Assembly (NCBI RefSeq): GCF_000379065.1
Contig: NZ_KB900614.1
Span: 1,138,107 to 1,202,106, forward strand
Direction: 5' to 3'
DNA from: Salinispora mooreana
GTDB taxonomy: Bacteria > Actinomycetota > Actinomycetes > Mycobacteriales > Micromonosporaceae
DNA: 64,000 bases
Each line of letters starts with the position of its first letter. Position 1 is the stretch's first letter. The translations under genes and the position numbers were made by a program. The notes beneath the pieces are model-generated. The model was not told where the DNA came from. It saw nothing but the letters and a program-made list of their open reading frames with translations, and did not search any database. This document shows, piece by piece, positions 40,215 through 49,789 of this stretch.

Positions 40215-40804
40215 GTCCTCCGCTGTCCTGACGTCGGTTGCTCCGGACGGCCCACAACGCCTTTCACGGGATGACTGATCGAAACCAGGTAGCCCGCGCC
40301 AGCCGCGGCTCCAGCACCCGCCGAAGCGCGGGCGGGCATGCCGGAGTGGACGCTGTGCGCCGATCAGAAAGTGTACGCCGGCCCATACGCCGTCGCCAAA
40401 CCGACCACCCAACCCCCGCGGATGACCTCACCGAACCGGACGATCGAGCAGTCATCGCCAGCCCCGTCCGGGTACCGGGAGCCGATCCAGCGCACCACGT
40501 CAACAATCACCGGAGACCCGGCTGTCGCCGGCTGGGGGCTACCCGTGGAACAGGAGCGGCGGTCTCCCCGGCGCAGGCCGGCTGGAGACGTAATCCGCGC
40601 ACCCACCGGGGCCACCAACCGGAGTCGGACGGGTCCAACCGCGATCACCAGCCGGACCGGAGGAAGGCCACCCGGCCGGGCCACCGGAGGTACCCGCCGC
40701 GACGGCGAGCGCCGAATCGGCCGGCAGGCCGACGGCTGGACAGAGCCTCGGCTGAGCGGACCGTTCGTTCCCGGGCTGCTCCCGGACCGGTCTCGGGCCT
40801 CTGC
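40215..40804. other. 590-base gap between infA and map with no credible gene
   Basis: It contains the infA promoter (40370-40399). An open frame on the minus strand (40364-40684, 106 codons) has about 77% GC at third positions, lower than the real genes here, and no recognisable family; it also overlaps the promoter. The remaining sequence is GC-rich with scattered short inverted repeats. Confidence 0.5.
40370..40399 (-). promoter_or_regulatory. Sigma70-type promoter of the infA-rpmJ-rpsM operon
   Basis: On the minus strand TTGGCG (40394-40399), an 18-base spacer and TACACT (40370-40375) give a good housekeeping promoter. Transcription would begin near 40363 and leave a leader of about 150 bases before infA. 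It is the clearest promoter in the 590-base gap. Confidence 0.6.
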
Positions 40805-41650
40805 TCAGTCGGCTACCGTCGGCTGCCGGGCAGATACCAGGTCACCGAGGCGCTCCCGCCCTCCGTCAACCGCGGTGAGCACCCACACCCCGTCCGGCAA
40901 CAGTGCCATGCTGTGTTCCACGTGCACCGCCCGGGAGCCGTCCCGCGTCACCACCGTCCAGCCATCGGCCAACTCCGCTGTCCGGGGCGAGCCCAGGGTG
41001 ATCATCGGTTCGATGGCCAGCGCCATACCCGGCACCAGCCGGGGACCCTTACCCGGGCGGCCGTGGTTGAGCACGTGCGGATCCTGGTGCATCTCGGTGC
41101 CGATTCCGTGACCGCCATACCCGTCAACGATGCCGTACCGCCCGCCCTTGCGGACCGCCGTCTCGACGGCATGGGAGATGTCGGTCAGCCGTCCCCTGCC
41201 ATTGGCAGCACCGCGGGCGGCCGCGGCGATGCCGGCCCACATCGCGTCCTCGGCGACCGCTGCCATCCGCAGCAACGCCGGATCCACGTCGCCCACCGCG
41301 ACGGTGATGGCTGCGTCCCCGTGCCAACCGTCCAGCACCGCACCGCAGTCGAGGGAGATGATGTCTCCGTCCCGGAGCACCTGGGTGGGGGCCGGGATAC
41401 CGTGCACGACCTGCTCGTTGACAGACGCGCAGATCGAGGCGGGAAAGCCGTGGTAGCCCTGGAAGGACGGGGTTGCCCCCGCCGCCCGGATCGTCGACTC
41501 GGCGATGGCATCCAACTCCGCGGTGCTGACGCCGGGAGCCACCGCCTCCCGCATCCGGCGCAATGCCTCCGCAACCACCAGCCCGGCGGCGCGCATCTTC
41601 TCGATCTGGTCAGGGGTCTTCAGCTGGATATCCAGCTGGGGACGACGCAT
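40805..41650 (-). CDS. map: Methionine aminopeptidase, type I
   Basis: A 281-residue enzyme removing N-terminal Met. The five metal ligands are visible: Asp in ISLDCGAVLDG and GWHGDAAIT, His in GYGGHGIGTEMH, Glu in LAIEPMITLG and Glu in VHVEHSMALL. The substrate His is in HGFPASICASVNEQVVHGIP. It lacks the N-terminal zinc-finger extension of type Ic enzymes. It follows adk in a secY-adk-map operon. Confidence 0.97.
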   Translation of the reverse strand: MRRPQLDIQLKTPDQIEKMRAAGLVVAEALRRMREAVAPGVSTAELDAIAESTIRAAGATPSFQGYHGFPASICASVNEQVVHGIPAPTQVLRDGDIISLDCGAVLDGWHGDAAITVAVGDVDPALLRMAAVAEDAMWAGIAAAARGAANGRGRLTDISHAVETAVRKGGRYGIVDGYGGHGIGTEMHQDPHVLNHGRPGKGPRLVPGMALAIEPMITLGSPRTAELADGWTVVTRDGSRAVHVEHSMALLPDGVWVLTAVDGGRERLGDLVSARQPTVAD

Positions 41651-41674
41651 CGGGGCAAACCTTTCTCACCGAAG

Positions 41675-41702
41675 AGCGGGGCACGCCGGCACGTACCCCG
41701 CT
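41675..41702. terminator. Stem-loop between adk and map
   Basis: AGCGGGG (41675-41681) pairs with CCCCGCT (41696-41702), with partial inner GCAC/GTAC pairing. It sits in the 79-base gap between adk and map. It is likely an attenuator or message-stability element. Confidence 0.35.
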
Positions 41703-41729
41703 ACCGGGTCTCTTCCGCGGTGCTGCGGC

Positions 41730-42383
41730 TCAGCCGCTGTAGGACCGCAGAGCGTCGATGGCACGGACGGTGACATCCTCCACCGGGCCGGTGGCATCGA
41801 TGCCCACCAGTTTGCTCTGGGCCCCGTAGTAGTCCACCAGTGGCGCGGTCTTGTCCGCGTACTCCCGCAACCGGGTGGCGATGGTCTCCGGCTTGTCGTC
41901 GTCGCGCTGGAACAGCTCGGCGCCACACCGGTCGCACCGCCCCTCCTGACTGGGGGCGTCGAACTCGACGTGCCAGACCTTGCCACAGCCCCGGCAGGTG
42001 CGCCGGCCGGAGAGTCGCCGGATGACTTCGTCGTCATCAACCACTAACTCCAGCACCAGGTCCAGCGCGGTGCCCAGGTCGACGAGGAGCTTGTCCAGCG
42101 CGGCCGCCTGTGGGGTCGTCCGCGGGAAGCCGTCGAGGAGGAAACCCGCACCGGCATCCGGCTCGGCGAGCCGGTCCCGGACCATGTTGATGGTCACCTC
42201 GTCCGGCACCAACTCGCCAGCGTCCATGTACCGCTTGGCCTGGACCCCGAGGGGCGTGCCCTGCGAGACGTTGGACCGGAAGATGTCCCCGGTCGAGATC
42301 TTCGGCACCGCGAGATGCGCGGCGACGAACTCTGCCTGCGTGCCCTTACCCGCACCCGGCGGGCCAACCAGAACGAGTCTCAT
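41730..42383 (-). CDS. adk: Adenylate kinase
   Basis: A 217-residue long-form adenylate kinase (ATP + AMP to 2 ADP). P-loop [18 protein letters not shown] domain [10 protein letters not shown] and LLDGFPRT are intact. The LID domain carries a zinc ribbon with Cys pairs (TCRGCGKVW and RCDRCGAEL). Its ATG follows the secY stop directly (TAGATG), the usual secY-adk coupling. Confidence 0.97.
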   Translation of the reverse strand: MRLVLVGPPGAGKGTQAEFVAAHLAVPKISTGDIFRSNVSQGTPLGVQAKRYMDAGELVPDEVTINMVRDRLAEPDAGAGFLLDGFPRTTPQAAALDKLLVDLGTALDLVLELVVDDDEVIRRLSGRRTCRGCGKVWHVEFDAPSQEGRCDRCGAELFQRDDDKPETIATRLREYADKTAPLVDYYGAQSKLVGIDATGPVEDVTVRAIDALRSYSG

Positions 42384-43709
42384 CTACCGCAGGAACCCTT
42401 CGTAGTTCCGCTGCATCAGTTGGCTCTCGATCTGCTTAGTGGTCTCAAGACCGACACCAACCATGATCAGCACTGCGGTACCGCCGAACGGGAAGTTCAG
42501 GTACTGCTGGCGGTCGAGCCAGATGAAGAAGAAGTTCGGCAGGATCGAGACGACGGCCAGGTAGAGGGCGCCCGCCAGGGTGATCCGGCTGAGGATGAAG
42601 TCGAGGTAGTCGGCGGTCGGCTTGCCCGGACGGATACCCGGGACGAAGCCGCCGTACTTCTTCATGTTGTCCGCCACCTCGGATGGGTTGAAGGTGATCG
42701 AGACGTAGAAGTACGTGAAGAAGATGATCAGCAGGAAGTAGACCACGATGTAGATCGGGCTGGTCGGGTCGACCAGGTTGTCCCGGATCCACACCTGGGT
42801 CCGGCCCGGGTCGGTCTGGTCGAAGAACTGCAGGGCCAGCTGCGGCAGGTAGAGCAGTGACGAGCCGAAGATGACCGGGATGACACCCGCCTGGTTCACC
42901 TTCAGCGGGATGTAGGTGGACGTGCCGCCGTACATCCGCCGGCCGATCATCCGCTTGGCGTACTGCACCGGGATCCGACGCTGCGACTGCTCGATGAAGG
43001 TGACCGCGGTGATGATGAGCAGCACCAGGGCGACGACGAGCAGGAACTTGGCCCAGCCCTGGCTCTCCTTGATCGTCCAGCCCTCGGCGGGGAGCCGAGC
43101 CGCGATCGAGGTGAAGATCAGCACGGACATGCCGTTACCGACGCCCCGGCCGGTGATCAGCTCGCCGAGCCACATCACCACGCCGGTGCCCGCGGTCATC
43201 GTCATGACCAGGATGCTCAGGGTCAGCCAGTCCGGGATACCGGTGTCTTCCGGGATGATCGGGAACTGGTCGCACTGGTTGTTGAAGAGCTGCCCGGAGC
43301 GGGCCAGCGCAACGAAGGCCGATGCCTGCAGGACACCGAGCCCAAGGGTCAGGTAGCGGGTGTACTGCGTGATCTTCGCTTGGCCGGCCTGGCCCTCCTT
43401 ACGGAGCTGCTCCAACCGGGGAATCACCACAGTCAACAGCTGCAGGATGATCGACGCGGTGATGTAGGGCATGATGCCCAGCGCGAAGACCGAGAGCTGC
43501 AGCAACGCCCCACCGGAGAAGAGGTTGAGCAGATTCAGTACACCGGTGCTGCCCTGGGTCGCATCGATACACTTCTGCACGTTGGTGTACGACACACCGG
43601 GGCTGGGCAGCGCGGCGCCGAGGCGGTAGATCGCAATGATGCCGATCGTGAACAGCAGCTTCTTGCGCAGGTCAGGCGTACGGAACGCACTGAGAAAGGC
43701 AGACAGCAA
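42384..43709 (-). CDS. secY: Protein translocase subunit SecY
   Basis: A 441-residue SecY with ten membrane helices. It has TPDLRKKLLFTIGIIAIYRL, ALGIMPYITASIILQLLTVV (plug region before it), the cytoplasmic loops AKRMIGRRMYGG and STYIPLKVNQAGVIPVIFGS, and C-terminal FGGTAVLIMVGVGLETTKQI. It forms the Sec channel in the membrane. I choose TTG 43709: it has AGGAGGAAG seven bases upstream and gives MLSAFLSAFRTPD, as in related bacteria. ATG 43742 would put that site inside the gene. Confidence 0.95.
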   Translation of the reverse strand: MLSAFLSAFRTPDLRKKLLFTIGIIAIYRLGAALPSPGVSYTNVQKCIDATQGSTGVLNLLNLFSGGALLQLSVFALGIMPYITASIILQLLTVVIPRLEQLRKEGQAGQAKITQYTRYLTLGLGVLQASAFVALARSGQLFNNQCDQFPIIPEDTGIPDWLTLSILVMTMTAGTGVVMWLGELITGRGVGNGMSVLIFTSIAARLPAEGWTIKESQGWAKFLLVVALVLLIITAVTFIEQSQRRIPVQYAKRMIGRRMYGGTSTYIPLKVNQAGVIPVIFGSSLLYLPQLALQFFDQTDPGRTQVWIRDNLVDPTSPIYIVVYFLLIIFFTYFYVSITFNPSEVADNMKKYGGFVPGIRPGKPTADYLDFILSRITLAGALYLAVVSILPNFFFIWLDRQQYLNFPFGGTAVLIMVGVGLETTKQIESQLMQRNYEGFLR

Positions 43710-43983
43710 GTTCTTCCTCCTGCGCGAAGGCCGCGTGGCCATTCGCCAACACGGGCACCATCAGACTGGCGACCTAGACGACGCCGAGATCACACCCTAA
43801 CAGGCTTGCCCAACACCACACCACTGGGTGCCGACATGTCTCGTTCCGCCAGGCCCCGGCATACGAGGCTGGCAGACGATGGACTGAACCTCCACGGCCT
43901 CCCACATCGGGGGCGGAGCAGCCCACGCGCGCATCAGGCTACAAGAGAGCGACGCATCAAATTATCAAGTCGATATTCTTCTA

Positions 43984-44012
43984 TTGACCCAGCACCACCC
44001 GTGCGCTAGCGT
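43984..44012 (+). promoter_or_regulatory. Orphan sigma70-like promoter in the secY-rplO gap
   Basis: TTGACC (43984-43989), a 17-base spacer and TAGCGT (44007-44012) make a near-ideal promoter on the plus strand. No plus-strand gene follows; a transcript would run toward the 3' end of rplO. It could drive a small RNA or be fortuitous. Confidence 0.4.
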
Positions 44013-44329
44013 GCAGAACTGTTGGCAACTATAGCGAACAGCTGGGGCGACTCCCGCGCGCCCCGATCCCGGCCCCGGCCTCGATCTCGGCCCGGTCCTG
44101 AGGTAACCACCACACTGGTGAGCGACTCAGTCCATCCGGGCCTCGGGCGCGCCTCCACCGTGATCGGTGACATCCACATCAGGTACGCGAATGCGAAGTG
44201 GCATCGTGACCACTACTGCTGCGGGGCTTTGCGTGCGCCCGCTCCGTAGGGCGGCAGAATCTGGAAGCAAGGCTCGCTCTGCCCGCCGGCCATTGAGAAA
44301 TAGATCTACCCGGGATCCACACGGCCGTA

Positions 44330-44396
44330 TTTCCCGAAGCTACCGCAGCCGCGCCAAAGGCCGCCCGCAAGACTGCGGTCTCACTCTTTCGGGAAA
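44330..44396. repeat. Nested inverted repeat (possible structured RNA)
   Basis: Outer arms TTTCCCGAA (44330-44338) and TTCGGGAAA (44388-44396) enclose inner arms ACCGCAG (44342-44348) and CTGCGGT (44373-44379). Together they could form a two-part stem with a 24-base apical loop. It is in the rplO-secY gap and is not a typical terminator. Confidence 0.5.
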
Positions 44397-44545
44397 CATG
44401 ACAACCGGTTGCGGTCGGCATTAACAAAAACGCTGTACGACGCTCCGAGTTGCTCAATCAGCCAGTGACCACACCGCAGCAGATGCGGGACGCCTCACCC
44501 TCCCCGAGAACCAGGCCCGCCCGCATAACAGTGGCCAACGAGTTG

Positions 44546-44584
44546 CGGCGTGGGCAGGATCGGCTTCCCGACCTGCCCACGCCG
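44546..44584. terminator. Terminator hairpin of the spc operon after rplO
   Basis: A 13-bp perfect stem (44546-44558 with 44572-44584) with a 13-base loop begins nine bases past the rplO stop. It separates the spc operon from secY. No U-tract. Confidence 0.68.
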
Positions 44585-44592
44585 CGGAACTC

Positions 44593-45036
44593 CTACAGCT
44601 CGGTGATCGAACCACCGGCAGCAGTGATCTTCTCCTTGGCCGACGCGCTGAACGCCTGCGCCGAGACCTGGAGGGTCACGCCACCGAGGTCACCGGTACC
44701 GAGAATCTTGACCGGCTGGCCCTTCCGGACCGCACCGGCATCAACCAGCTCGGCCGGGCCGACCTGGCCGCCGTTCGGGAACAGCTCGGCGAGCCGCTCC
44801 AGGTTGACGACCTGGAAGGTCACCTTGAACTTGTTCTTGAAGCCCTTCATCTTCGGCAACCGCATGTGGATGGGCATCTGCCCACCCTCGAACGCCGCCG
44901 AGATGTTCTTCCGGGCCTTCGACCCCTTGGTACCGCGACCGGCGGTCTTGCCCTTGGAGCCCTCACCACGACCCACCCGGGTCTTGGCCATCTTGGCACC
45001 CGGCGCCGGACGCAGGTGGTGGACCTTGATCGTCAT
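44593..45036 (-). CDS. rplO: 50S ribosomal protein L15
   Basis: A 147-residue L15: [40 protein letters not shown], a hydrophobic core [20 protein letters not shown] and C-terminal [20 protein letters not shown]. It shares one base with rpmD. It is the last gene of the spc operon here, since a terminator and a long gap precede secY. Confidence 0.98.
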   Translation of the reverse strand: MTIKVHHLRPAPGAKMAKTRVGRGEGSKGKTAGRGTKGSKARKNISAAFEGGQMPIHMRLPKMKGFKNKFKVTFQVVNLERLAELFPNGGQVGPAELVDAGAVRKGQPVKILGTGDLGGVTLQVSAQAFSASAKEKITAAGGSITEL

Positions 45037-45218
45037 TACTCGACCTCCTCGACCTTCACGAGGTGGTTGACCGTGAAGATCATGCCGCGAATCTCCGGAC
45101 GGTCCTCCTTGACCACCACGTCATTGATCCGCTTGAGCCCGAGCGAACGCAGCGAGTCCCGCTGGTTCTGCTTGGTCCCAATCTCGGACCGGACCTGGGT
45201 GACCTTCAGGCGAGCCAT
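45036..45218 (-). CDS. rpmD: 50S ribosomal protein L30
   Basis: A 60-residue L30: [40 protein letters not shown] and [20 protein letters not shown]. Full length. It overlaps rpsE and rplO by one base at each end. Confidence 0.97.
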   Translation of the reverse strand: MARLKVTQVRSEIGTKQNQRDSLRSLGLKRINDVVVKEDRPEIRGMIFTVNHLVKVEEVE

Positions 45219-45832
45219 CAGGACGCCACCTCCGCCCGCGATGCCAGCATCGCCGCCGGCGCAACATCCTCAACCGGCAGGCCCCGCCGGGACGCGACGG
45301 CCTCGGGGGACTCAAGCCCCTTCAGCGCCGCCAGCGTGGCGTGCACGATGTTGATCGGGTTGGACGACCCGAGGCTCTTCGAGAGCACATCGTGAATGCC
45401 GGCGCACTCCAGCACGGCACGGACCGGACCGCCGGCGATGACGCCGGTACCGGCCGAAGCCGGCTTCAGCAGCACGACGCCAGCGGCATCCTCGCCCTGC
45501 ACCGGGTGCGGAATCGACTGACCGATCCGCGGCACCTTGAAGAAGTGCTTCTTGGCCTCCTCGACACCCTTGGCGATCGCCGCGGGCACCTCCTTGGCCT
45601 TTCCGTAGCCCACACCGACGGTGCCGTCGCCGTCGCCCACGATCACCAGGGCGGTGAAGCTGAAGCGACGACCACCCTTCACGACCTTTGCGACGCGGTT
45701 GATTGCGACGACCCGCTCAAGGTGCGGGGTCTTCTCGACGGGCGCGTTTCCGCGGCCGCCCTCACGGCGGTTGTCGCGGCGACCACCCTCGTTGCCACCG
45801 GACCCGCCGCCACGGCGCTGTTGACCTGGCAT
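45218..45832 (-). CDS. rpsE: 30S ribosomal protein S5
   Basis: A 204-residue S5. The first 35 residues are Gly/Arg-rich ([20 protein letters not shown]), an actinobacterial extension. The core has [60 protein letters not shown] and [21 protein letters not shown]5 shapes decoding accuracy. Confidence 0.97.
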   Translation of the reverse strand: MPGQQRRGGGSGGNEGGRRDNRREGGRGNAPVEKTPHLERVVAINRVAKVVKGGRRFSFTALVIVGDGDGTVGVGYGKAKEVPAAIAKGVEEAKKHFFKVPRIGQSIPHPVQGEDAAGVVLLKPASAGTGVIAGGPVRAVLECAGIHDVLSKSLGSSNPINIVHATLAALKGLESPEAVASRRGLPVEDVAPAAMLASRAEVAS

Positions 45833-45866
45833 CAGCAGCCTTCCTTCTCTCTCGTGACGGGGTTTG

Positions 45867-46256
45867 TCAGAACTCGAGCCCGGCTTCGCGGGCGGCGTCG
45901 GCTAGCGCGGCGACCCGCCCCGCGTACCGGTTGCCACCGCGGTCGAAGACGACCTTGGCGATACCAGCGGCCTTTGCCCGCTCGGCGAGCAGGACGCCGA
46001 CCTTGCCGGCCAGAACACTCTTGTCGCCCTCGGTGCCCCGCAGCGAGGCATCCAGGGTCGAGGCCGACACCAGGGTGTGTCCCCTGGTGTCGTCCACGAT
46101 CTGGGCGACGATGTGCCGCAGCGAACGGGTGACCACCAGGCGGGGACGCGCGGGCGTCCCACTGACCTGCCGGCGGACCCGGAAGTGCCGGCGCGCCCGC
46201 CCGACGGCGCGCTTGGCGGCGACACCGCGGCGGCGCTTGAGCAGCGTGGCGCTCAC
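45867..46256 (-). CDS. rplR: 50S ribosomal protein L18
   Basis: A 129-residue L18: [54 protein letters not shown], and [20 protein letters not shown] near the C-terminus. It binds 5S rRNA. The start overlaps the rplF stop by four bases. Confidence 0.97.
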   Translation of the reverse strand: MSATLLKRRRGVAAKRAVGRARRHFRVRRQVSGTPARPRLVVTRSLRHIVAQIVDDTRGHTLVSASTLDASLRGTEGDKSVLAGKVGVLLAERAKAAGIAKVVFDRGGNRYAGRVAALADAAREAGLEF

Positions 46257-46795
46257 TTCTTACCTGCCTTTCCGGCCTTACGGCGGATCACTTCACCCTG
46301 GTACTTCACGCCCTTGCCCTTGTAGGGCTCCGGCGGACGGATCTTCCGGATGTTCGCGGCGACCTCACCGACCAGCTGCTTGTTGATGCCGGCCACGTGG
46401 AACAGCGTCGGCTTCTCCACCGAGAAGGTGATACCCTCCGGCGCCACCACGATGACCGGGTGCGAGAACCCGAGCGCAAACTCGAGGTCCTTGCCCTTCG
46501 CGGTTACCCGGTAACCGGTGCCCGCGATCTCCAGACTCTTCCGGTAACCCTCGGTCACGCCAATGATCATGTTGGCGACCAGGGTACGGCTCAGTCCGTG
46601 CAGTTCCTTGGCCTTGCGCTCGTCGTTCGGGCGAGCCACGTTAAGCTGCCCGTCCTCCGCCCGCTCGATCGTGATCGGCTCGGCGACGGTGTGCGAGAGT
46701 TCGCCCTTGGGGCCCTTGACCGTAACGGTCTGGCCGGCGATCGTGACGTCAACGCCGGCTGGCACCGGGATCGACTTACGTCCAATACGCGACAT
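46253..46795 (-). CDS. rplF: 50S ribosomal protein L6
   Basis: A 180-residue L6, two related domains. [60 protein letters not shown] and C-terminal [20 protein letters not shown] are conserved. The ATG at 46795 fits the family; a frame from 46936 crosses rpsH and is rejected. Confidence 0.97.
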   Translation of the reverse strand: MSRIGRKSIPVPAGVDVTIAGQTVTVKGPKGELSHTVAEPITIERAEDGQLNVARPNDERKAKELHGLSRTLVANMIIGVTEGYRKSLEIAGTGYRVTAKGKDLEFALGFSHPVIVVAPEGITFSVEKPTLFHVAGINKQLVGEVAANIRKIRPPEPYKGKGVKYQGEVIRRKAGKAGKK

Positions 46796-46811
46796 TTCTA
46801 CCTGTCTCCCG

Positions 46812-47219
46812 TTACCAGACGAAGGCGAGGACTTCCCCGCCAACGCTCCGCTTGCGGGCCTGCCGATCGGTGAGCAGCCCCTGGGACGTCGAAATGATCG
46901 CCACACCAAGCCCACCGAGCACCCGCGGGAGCTCACCCGACTTGGCGTACACCCGAAGGCCGGGCTTGGACACGCGCTTGATGCCGGCCAGGCTCCGCTC
47001 GCGGTTCTGGCCGTACTTCAGCTCGACGACCAGTCGCTTGCCGACGGCGCTCTCCTCGGGCTCCTCGACCAGCCAGGTGCTGATGTAGCCCTCGGACTTG
47101 AGGACCTCGGCGATATTCGCCTTGATCTTCGAGTAGGGCATCGTCACCCGGTCGTGGTACGCCTGGTTGGCGTTACGCAGACGCGTGAGCATGTCTGCGA
47201 TCGGGTCGGTCATCGTCAT
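46812..47219 (-). CDS. rpsH: 30S ribosomal protein S8
   Basis: A 135-residue S8: [60 protein letters not shown] and [23 protein letters not shown] 47219 gives [13 protein letters not shown] 47213 would give MTDPIADM and is equally plausible. S8 is a 16S central-domain binder and regulates the spc operon in E. coli. Confidence 0.96.
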   Translation of the reverse strand: MTMTDPIADMLTRLRNANQAYHDRVTMPYSKIKANIAEVLKSEGYISTWLVEEPEESAVGKRLVVELKYGQNRERSLAGIKRVSKPGLRVYAKSGELPRVLGGLGVAIISTSQGLLTDRQARKRSVGGEVLAFVW

Positions 47220-47312
47220 TAAACTCGTCAACCTTTCTCGCCGGGGTTCCCGGGTGTTCCCGGGCCTACGGCGAAGAGACAGTGCAGCTGACGCGCGGAG
47301 CGCGCCGGGCTA

Positions 47313-47498
47313 TTACCAGGAAGCCTTGGACACGCCGGGCAGCTCACCGCGGTGGGCCATCTCCCGGATGCAGACCCGGCAGAGACCGAACTTGCGGTAG
47401 ACCGCCTTCGGACGCCCGCACCGCTGGCAGCGGGTGTACGCGCGAACCGAGAACTTCGGCTTCGCGGCCGCCTTGAGGATCAGCGCCTTCTTGGCCAT
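47313..47498 (-). CDS. rpsN: 30S ribosomal protein S14, zinc-binding (type Z)
   Basis: A 61-residue zinc form: [60 protein letters not shown]. The four Cys (two CX2C pairs) bind zinc. The upstream extension of the frame to 47552 overlaps rplE and is rejected. It lies one base after rplE. A 93-base gap with CCCGGG repeats precedes rpsH. Confidence 0.97.
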   Translation of the reverse strand: MAKKALILKAAAKPKFSVRAYTRCQRCGRPKAVYRKFGLCRVCIREMAHRGELPGVSKASW

Positions 47499-47499
47499 C

Positions 47500-48069
47500 T
47501 CAGTTCTCCTTGAACGGGAAGCCCAGGAACTTGAGCAGCGCCCGGCCCTCATCGTCGGTCGTGGCGGTGGTGACCACCGTGATGTCCATGCCCCGCTGGC
47601 GATCGATCTTGTCCTGGTCGATCTCGTGGAACACCGACTGCTCGGTCAGACCGAACGTGTAGTTGCCGTTCCCGTCGAGCTTGCGCCCATCGAGACCGCG
47701 GAAGTCACGGATACGCGGCAGCGCGATGGAGAGCAGCCGGTCCAGGAACTCCCACATCCGGTCGCCGCGCAGAGTGACCTTCGCGCCGATCGGCATGCCC
47801 TCCCGCAGCTTGAACTGCGCGATGGACTTGGTGGCCCGCCTCACCTGCGGCTTCTGGCCGGTGATGGTGGCCAGGTCGCGGACCGCCCCGTCGATCAACT
47901 TGGCGTCCCGAGCGGCCTCGCCGACACCCATGTTGACGACAATCTTGACCAGGCGCGGCACCTGCATCGGGTTGCCGTACTTGTACTGCTCCCGCAGCTG
48001 GCCCACGATCTCGTTGCGGTACCGCTCCTTGAGGCGCGGCATGGTCTTGGTTTCGGTAGCCGTGGTCAT
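47500..48069 (-). CDS. rplE: 50S ribosomal protein L5
   Basis: A 189-residue L5: [80 protein letters not shown] and [20 protein letters not shown]. It binds 5S rRNA. ATG 48069 overlaps the rplX stop (TGATG). Confidence 0.97.
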   Translation of the reverse strand: MTTATETKTMPRLKERYRNEIVGQLREQYKYGNPMQVPRLVKIVVNMGVGEAARDAKLIDGAVRDLATITGQKPQVRRATKSIAQFKLREGMPIGAKVTLRGDRMWEFLDRLLSIALPRIRDFRGLDGRKLDGNGNYTFGLTEQSVFHEIDQDKIDRQRGMDITVVTTATTDDEGRALLKFLGFPFKEN

Positions 48070-48389
48070 CACAGGTCCTTACCGGTGCTACGCGCGATGC
48101 GGACCTTCTGGCCATTGTCGTCGATCCGGTAACCGACCCGGGTCGGCTTGCCGTCGGAGTCCAAGACCATCACGTTCGAGACGTGGATCGGAGCCTCCTG
48201 GGTGACGATGCCACCGGTCTTCGCGCCACGCTGGGTGGTGCTGATGCGGGTGTGCTTCTTGACCCGGTTCACGCCCTCGACCAGGACCTTGTCCTGCCGC
48301 GGGTAGGCCGCGATGACCTTACCCTTGGCACCCTTGTCCTTGCCGGCGATGACGACGACCGTGTCGCCCTTCTTGACCTTCACGGTCAC
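48069..48389 (-). CDS. rplX: 50S ribosomal protein L24
   Basis: A 106-residue L24 with KOW motif: [60 protein letters not shown] and [20 protein letters not shown]. The GTG at 48389 overlaps the rplN stop (GTGA); a GTG two codons later gives the common MKVKKGD start. It initiates 50S assembly. Confidence 0.95.
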   Translation of the reverse strand: MTVKVKKGDTVVVIAGKDKGAKGKVIAAYPRQDKVLVEGVNRVKKHTRISTTQRGAKTGGIVTQEAPIHVSNVMVLDSDGKPTRVGYRIDDNGQKVRIARSTGKDL

Positions 48390-48754
48390 AACACCTCCGG
48401 CGCGAGAGAGATAATCTTCATGAACCGCTTGTCCCGCAGCTCCCGGCCAACCGGGCCGAAGATACGGGTGCCACGCGGATCCCCACCGTCCTTGATGATG
48501 ACGGCGGCGTTCTCGTCGAAGCGGATGTACGAGCCGTCCGGCCGCCGCTTCTCCTTGGCGGTACGGACGACGACCGCCTTCACGACATCGCCCTTCTTGA
48601 CACCGGCACCCGGGATCGCGTCCTTGACGGTGGCCACGATGACGTCGCCGATGCTCGCGTAGCGCCGACCGGAGCCGCCGAGCACCCGGATGCACAGGAT
48701 CTCCCGGGCACCCGTGTTGTCGGCGACGCGCAGTCGCGACTCCTGCTGAATCAC
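48386..48754 (-). CDS. rplN: 50S ribosomal protein L14
   Basis: A 122-residue L14, full length: [80 protein letters not shown] and [20 protein letters not shown]. It is the first gene after the rpsQ-rplN hairpin, classically the start of the spc operon. Confidence 0.98.
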   Translation of the reverse strand: MIQQESRLRVADNTGAREILCIRVLGGSGRRYASIGDVIVATVKDAIPGAGVKKGDVVKAVVVRTAKEKRRPDGSYIRFDENAAVIIKDGGDPRGTRIFGPVGRELRDKRFMKIISLAPEVL

Positions 48755-48778
48755 GTCTATCTCCTATGTCTGCCGGTT

Positions 48779-48804
48779 CTCCGGCCGCACCACGGCGGCC
48801 GGAG
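48779..48804. terminator. Stem-loop between rpsQ and rplN (S10/spc boundary)
   Basis: CTCCGGCCGC (48779-48788) pairs perfectly with GCGGCCGGAG (48795-48804) across a 6-base loop, in the 98-base gap between rpsQ and rplN. This is the boundary between the S10 and spc operons; the hairpin may be a partial terminator. Confidence 0.55.
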
Positions 48805-48852
48805 CCTGGCGGAACCTGCGCCCGACCGGAACCGGCCGAGCTCGAGCCTTCG

Positions 48853-49128
48853 CTACTTGGCCTTCTCGAGGATCTCCACGAGCCGCCACCGCTTGGTGGC
48901 AGACAACGGCCGGGTCTCCATGATCAGGACCCGGTCGCCGATGCCGGCCGAGTTCTGCTCGTCGTGGACCTTCAGCTTGCTGGTACGGCGCATGATCTTG
49001 CCGTACAGCCCGTGCTTGACGCGGTCCTCGACCTCGACGACAACGGTCTTGTCCATCTTGTCGCTGACCACGAGGCCCTCACGAACCTTCCGGCGGGCCC
49101 GCGTGGTCGCGGTGGTGTTCTCGCTCAT
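48853..49128 (-). CDS. rpsQ: 30S ribosomal protein S17
   Basis: A 91-residue S17: [60 protein letters not shown] and [19 protein letters not shown]. It binds 16S rRNA early. It overlaps rpmC by four bases and ends the S10 gene series. Confidence 0.98.
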   Translation of the reverse strand: MSENTTATTRARRKVREGLVVSDKMDKTVVVEVEDRVKHGLYGKIMRRTSKLKVHDEQNSAGIGDRVLIMETRPLSATKRWRLVEILEKAK

Positions 49129-49361
49129 CCTGCAGTCACCTCAGTCGGCGCGGCCGAGAGCCCCAGCTCACGTTCACGCATGATCGTGTAGATCCGGGCG
49201 ATCTCCCGACGAATGACCTGCAGCCGCCGGTTGTTGTCCAGCTGCCCGGTTGCGGCCTGCACGCGGAGGTTGAACAGCTCCGCCTTAGCCTCGCGCAGCT
49301 TCGTGACCAGCTCCTCCTCGGAGAGTTCACGCAGCTCGGCGGCCTTAACGCCCGCTGCCAT
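49125..49361 (-). CDS. rpmC: 50S ribosomal protein L29
   Basis: A 78-residue L29, two long helices: [60 protein letters not shown]. It lies near the peptide exit and helps dock trigger factor and SRP. It overlaps rplP by one base. Confidence 0.97.
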   Translation of the reverse strand: MAAGVKAAELRELSEEELVTKLREAKAELFNLRVQAATGQLDNNRRLQVIRREIARIYTIMRERELGLSAAPTEVTAG

Positions 49362-49786
49362 CAGGATTCACCCACTTCGCGTGTAACAATCCGGCACTTC
49401 ATCGGGAGCTTGTGAATCGCGCGGCGCATCGCCTCACGCGCGATCTGCTCGTTGGGGAAGGACATCTCGAAAAGAACCCGCCCCGGCTTCACATTCGCGA
49501 CCCACCACTCGGGGGAGCCCTTACCGGAACCCATCCGGGTCTCCGCCGGCTTCTTGGTGAGCGCCTGGTCCGGGAAGATCGTGATCCAGACCTTGCCACC
49601 ACGCTTGATGTGCCGGGTCATCGCGATACGCGCCGACTCGATCTGGCGGTTGGTCACGTAGGCCGGCTCGAGAGCCTGGATCCCGAACTCGCCGAACACC
49701 ACCCGGTTACCGCCCTTGGACGCGCCACTGCGGTCCGGGTGGTGCGGCTTGCGGAAGCCCTTCGGGGGCTTGCGCGGCATCAGCAT
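49361..49786 (-). CDS. rplP: 50S ribosomal protein L16
   Basis: A 141-residue L16: [60 protein letters not shown], and [21 protein letters not shown]16 helps form the A-site tRNA contact. ATG 49786 follows GGAGGG; ATG 49780 is two codons inside. Confidence 0.97.
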
Positions 49787-49789
49787 CTG

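Larger units (their letters stand above)
43710..44592. other. 883-base gap between secY and rplO, partly AT-rich
   Basis: No convincing gene is present. Bases around 43950-43990 are strikingly AT-rich for this genome. A plus-strand promoter-like pair (43984-44012), nested inverted repeats (44330-44396) and the rplO terminator (44546-44584) lie in it. A 92-codon minus-strand frame (44179-44457) matches no family I know. It may hold the secY promoter, a small RNA, or remnants of an inserted element. Confidence 0.5.

Noticed and set aside
40364..40684. 106-codon frame on the minus strand between map and infA
   Set aside because: About 77% GC at third positions against about 90% in neighbours, no start site, and it covers the infA promoter.
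44179..44457. 92-codon frame on the minus strand in the secY-rplO gap
   Set aside because: No ribosome-binding site and no family; overlaps a nested inverted repeat.
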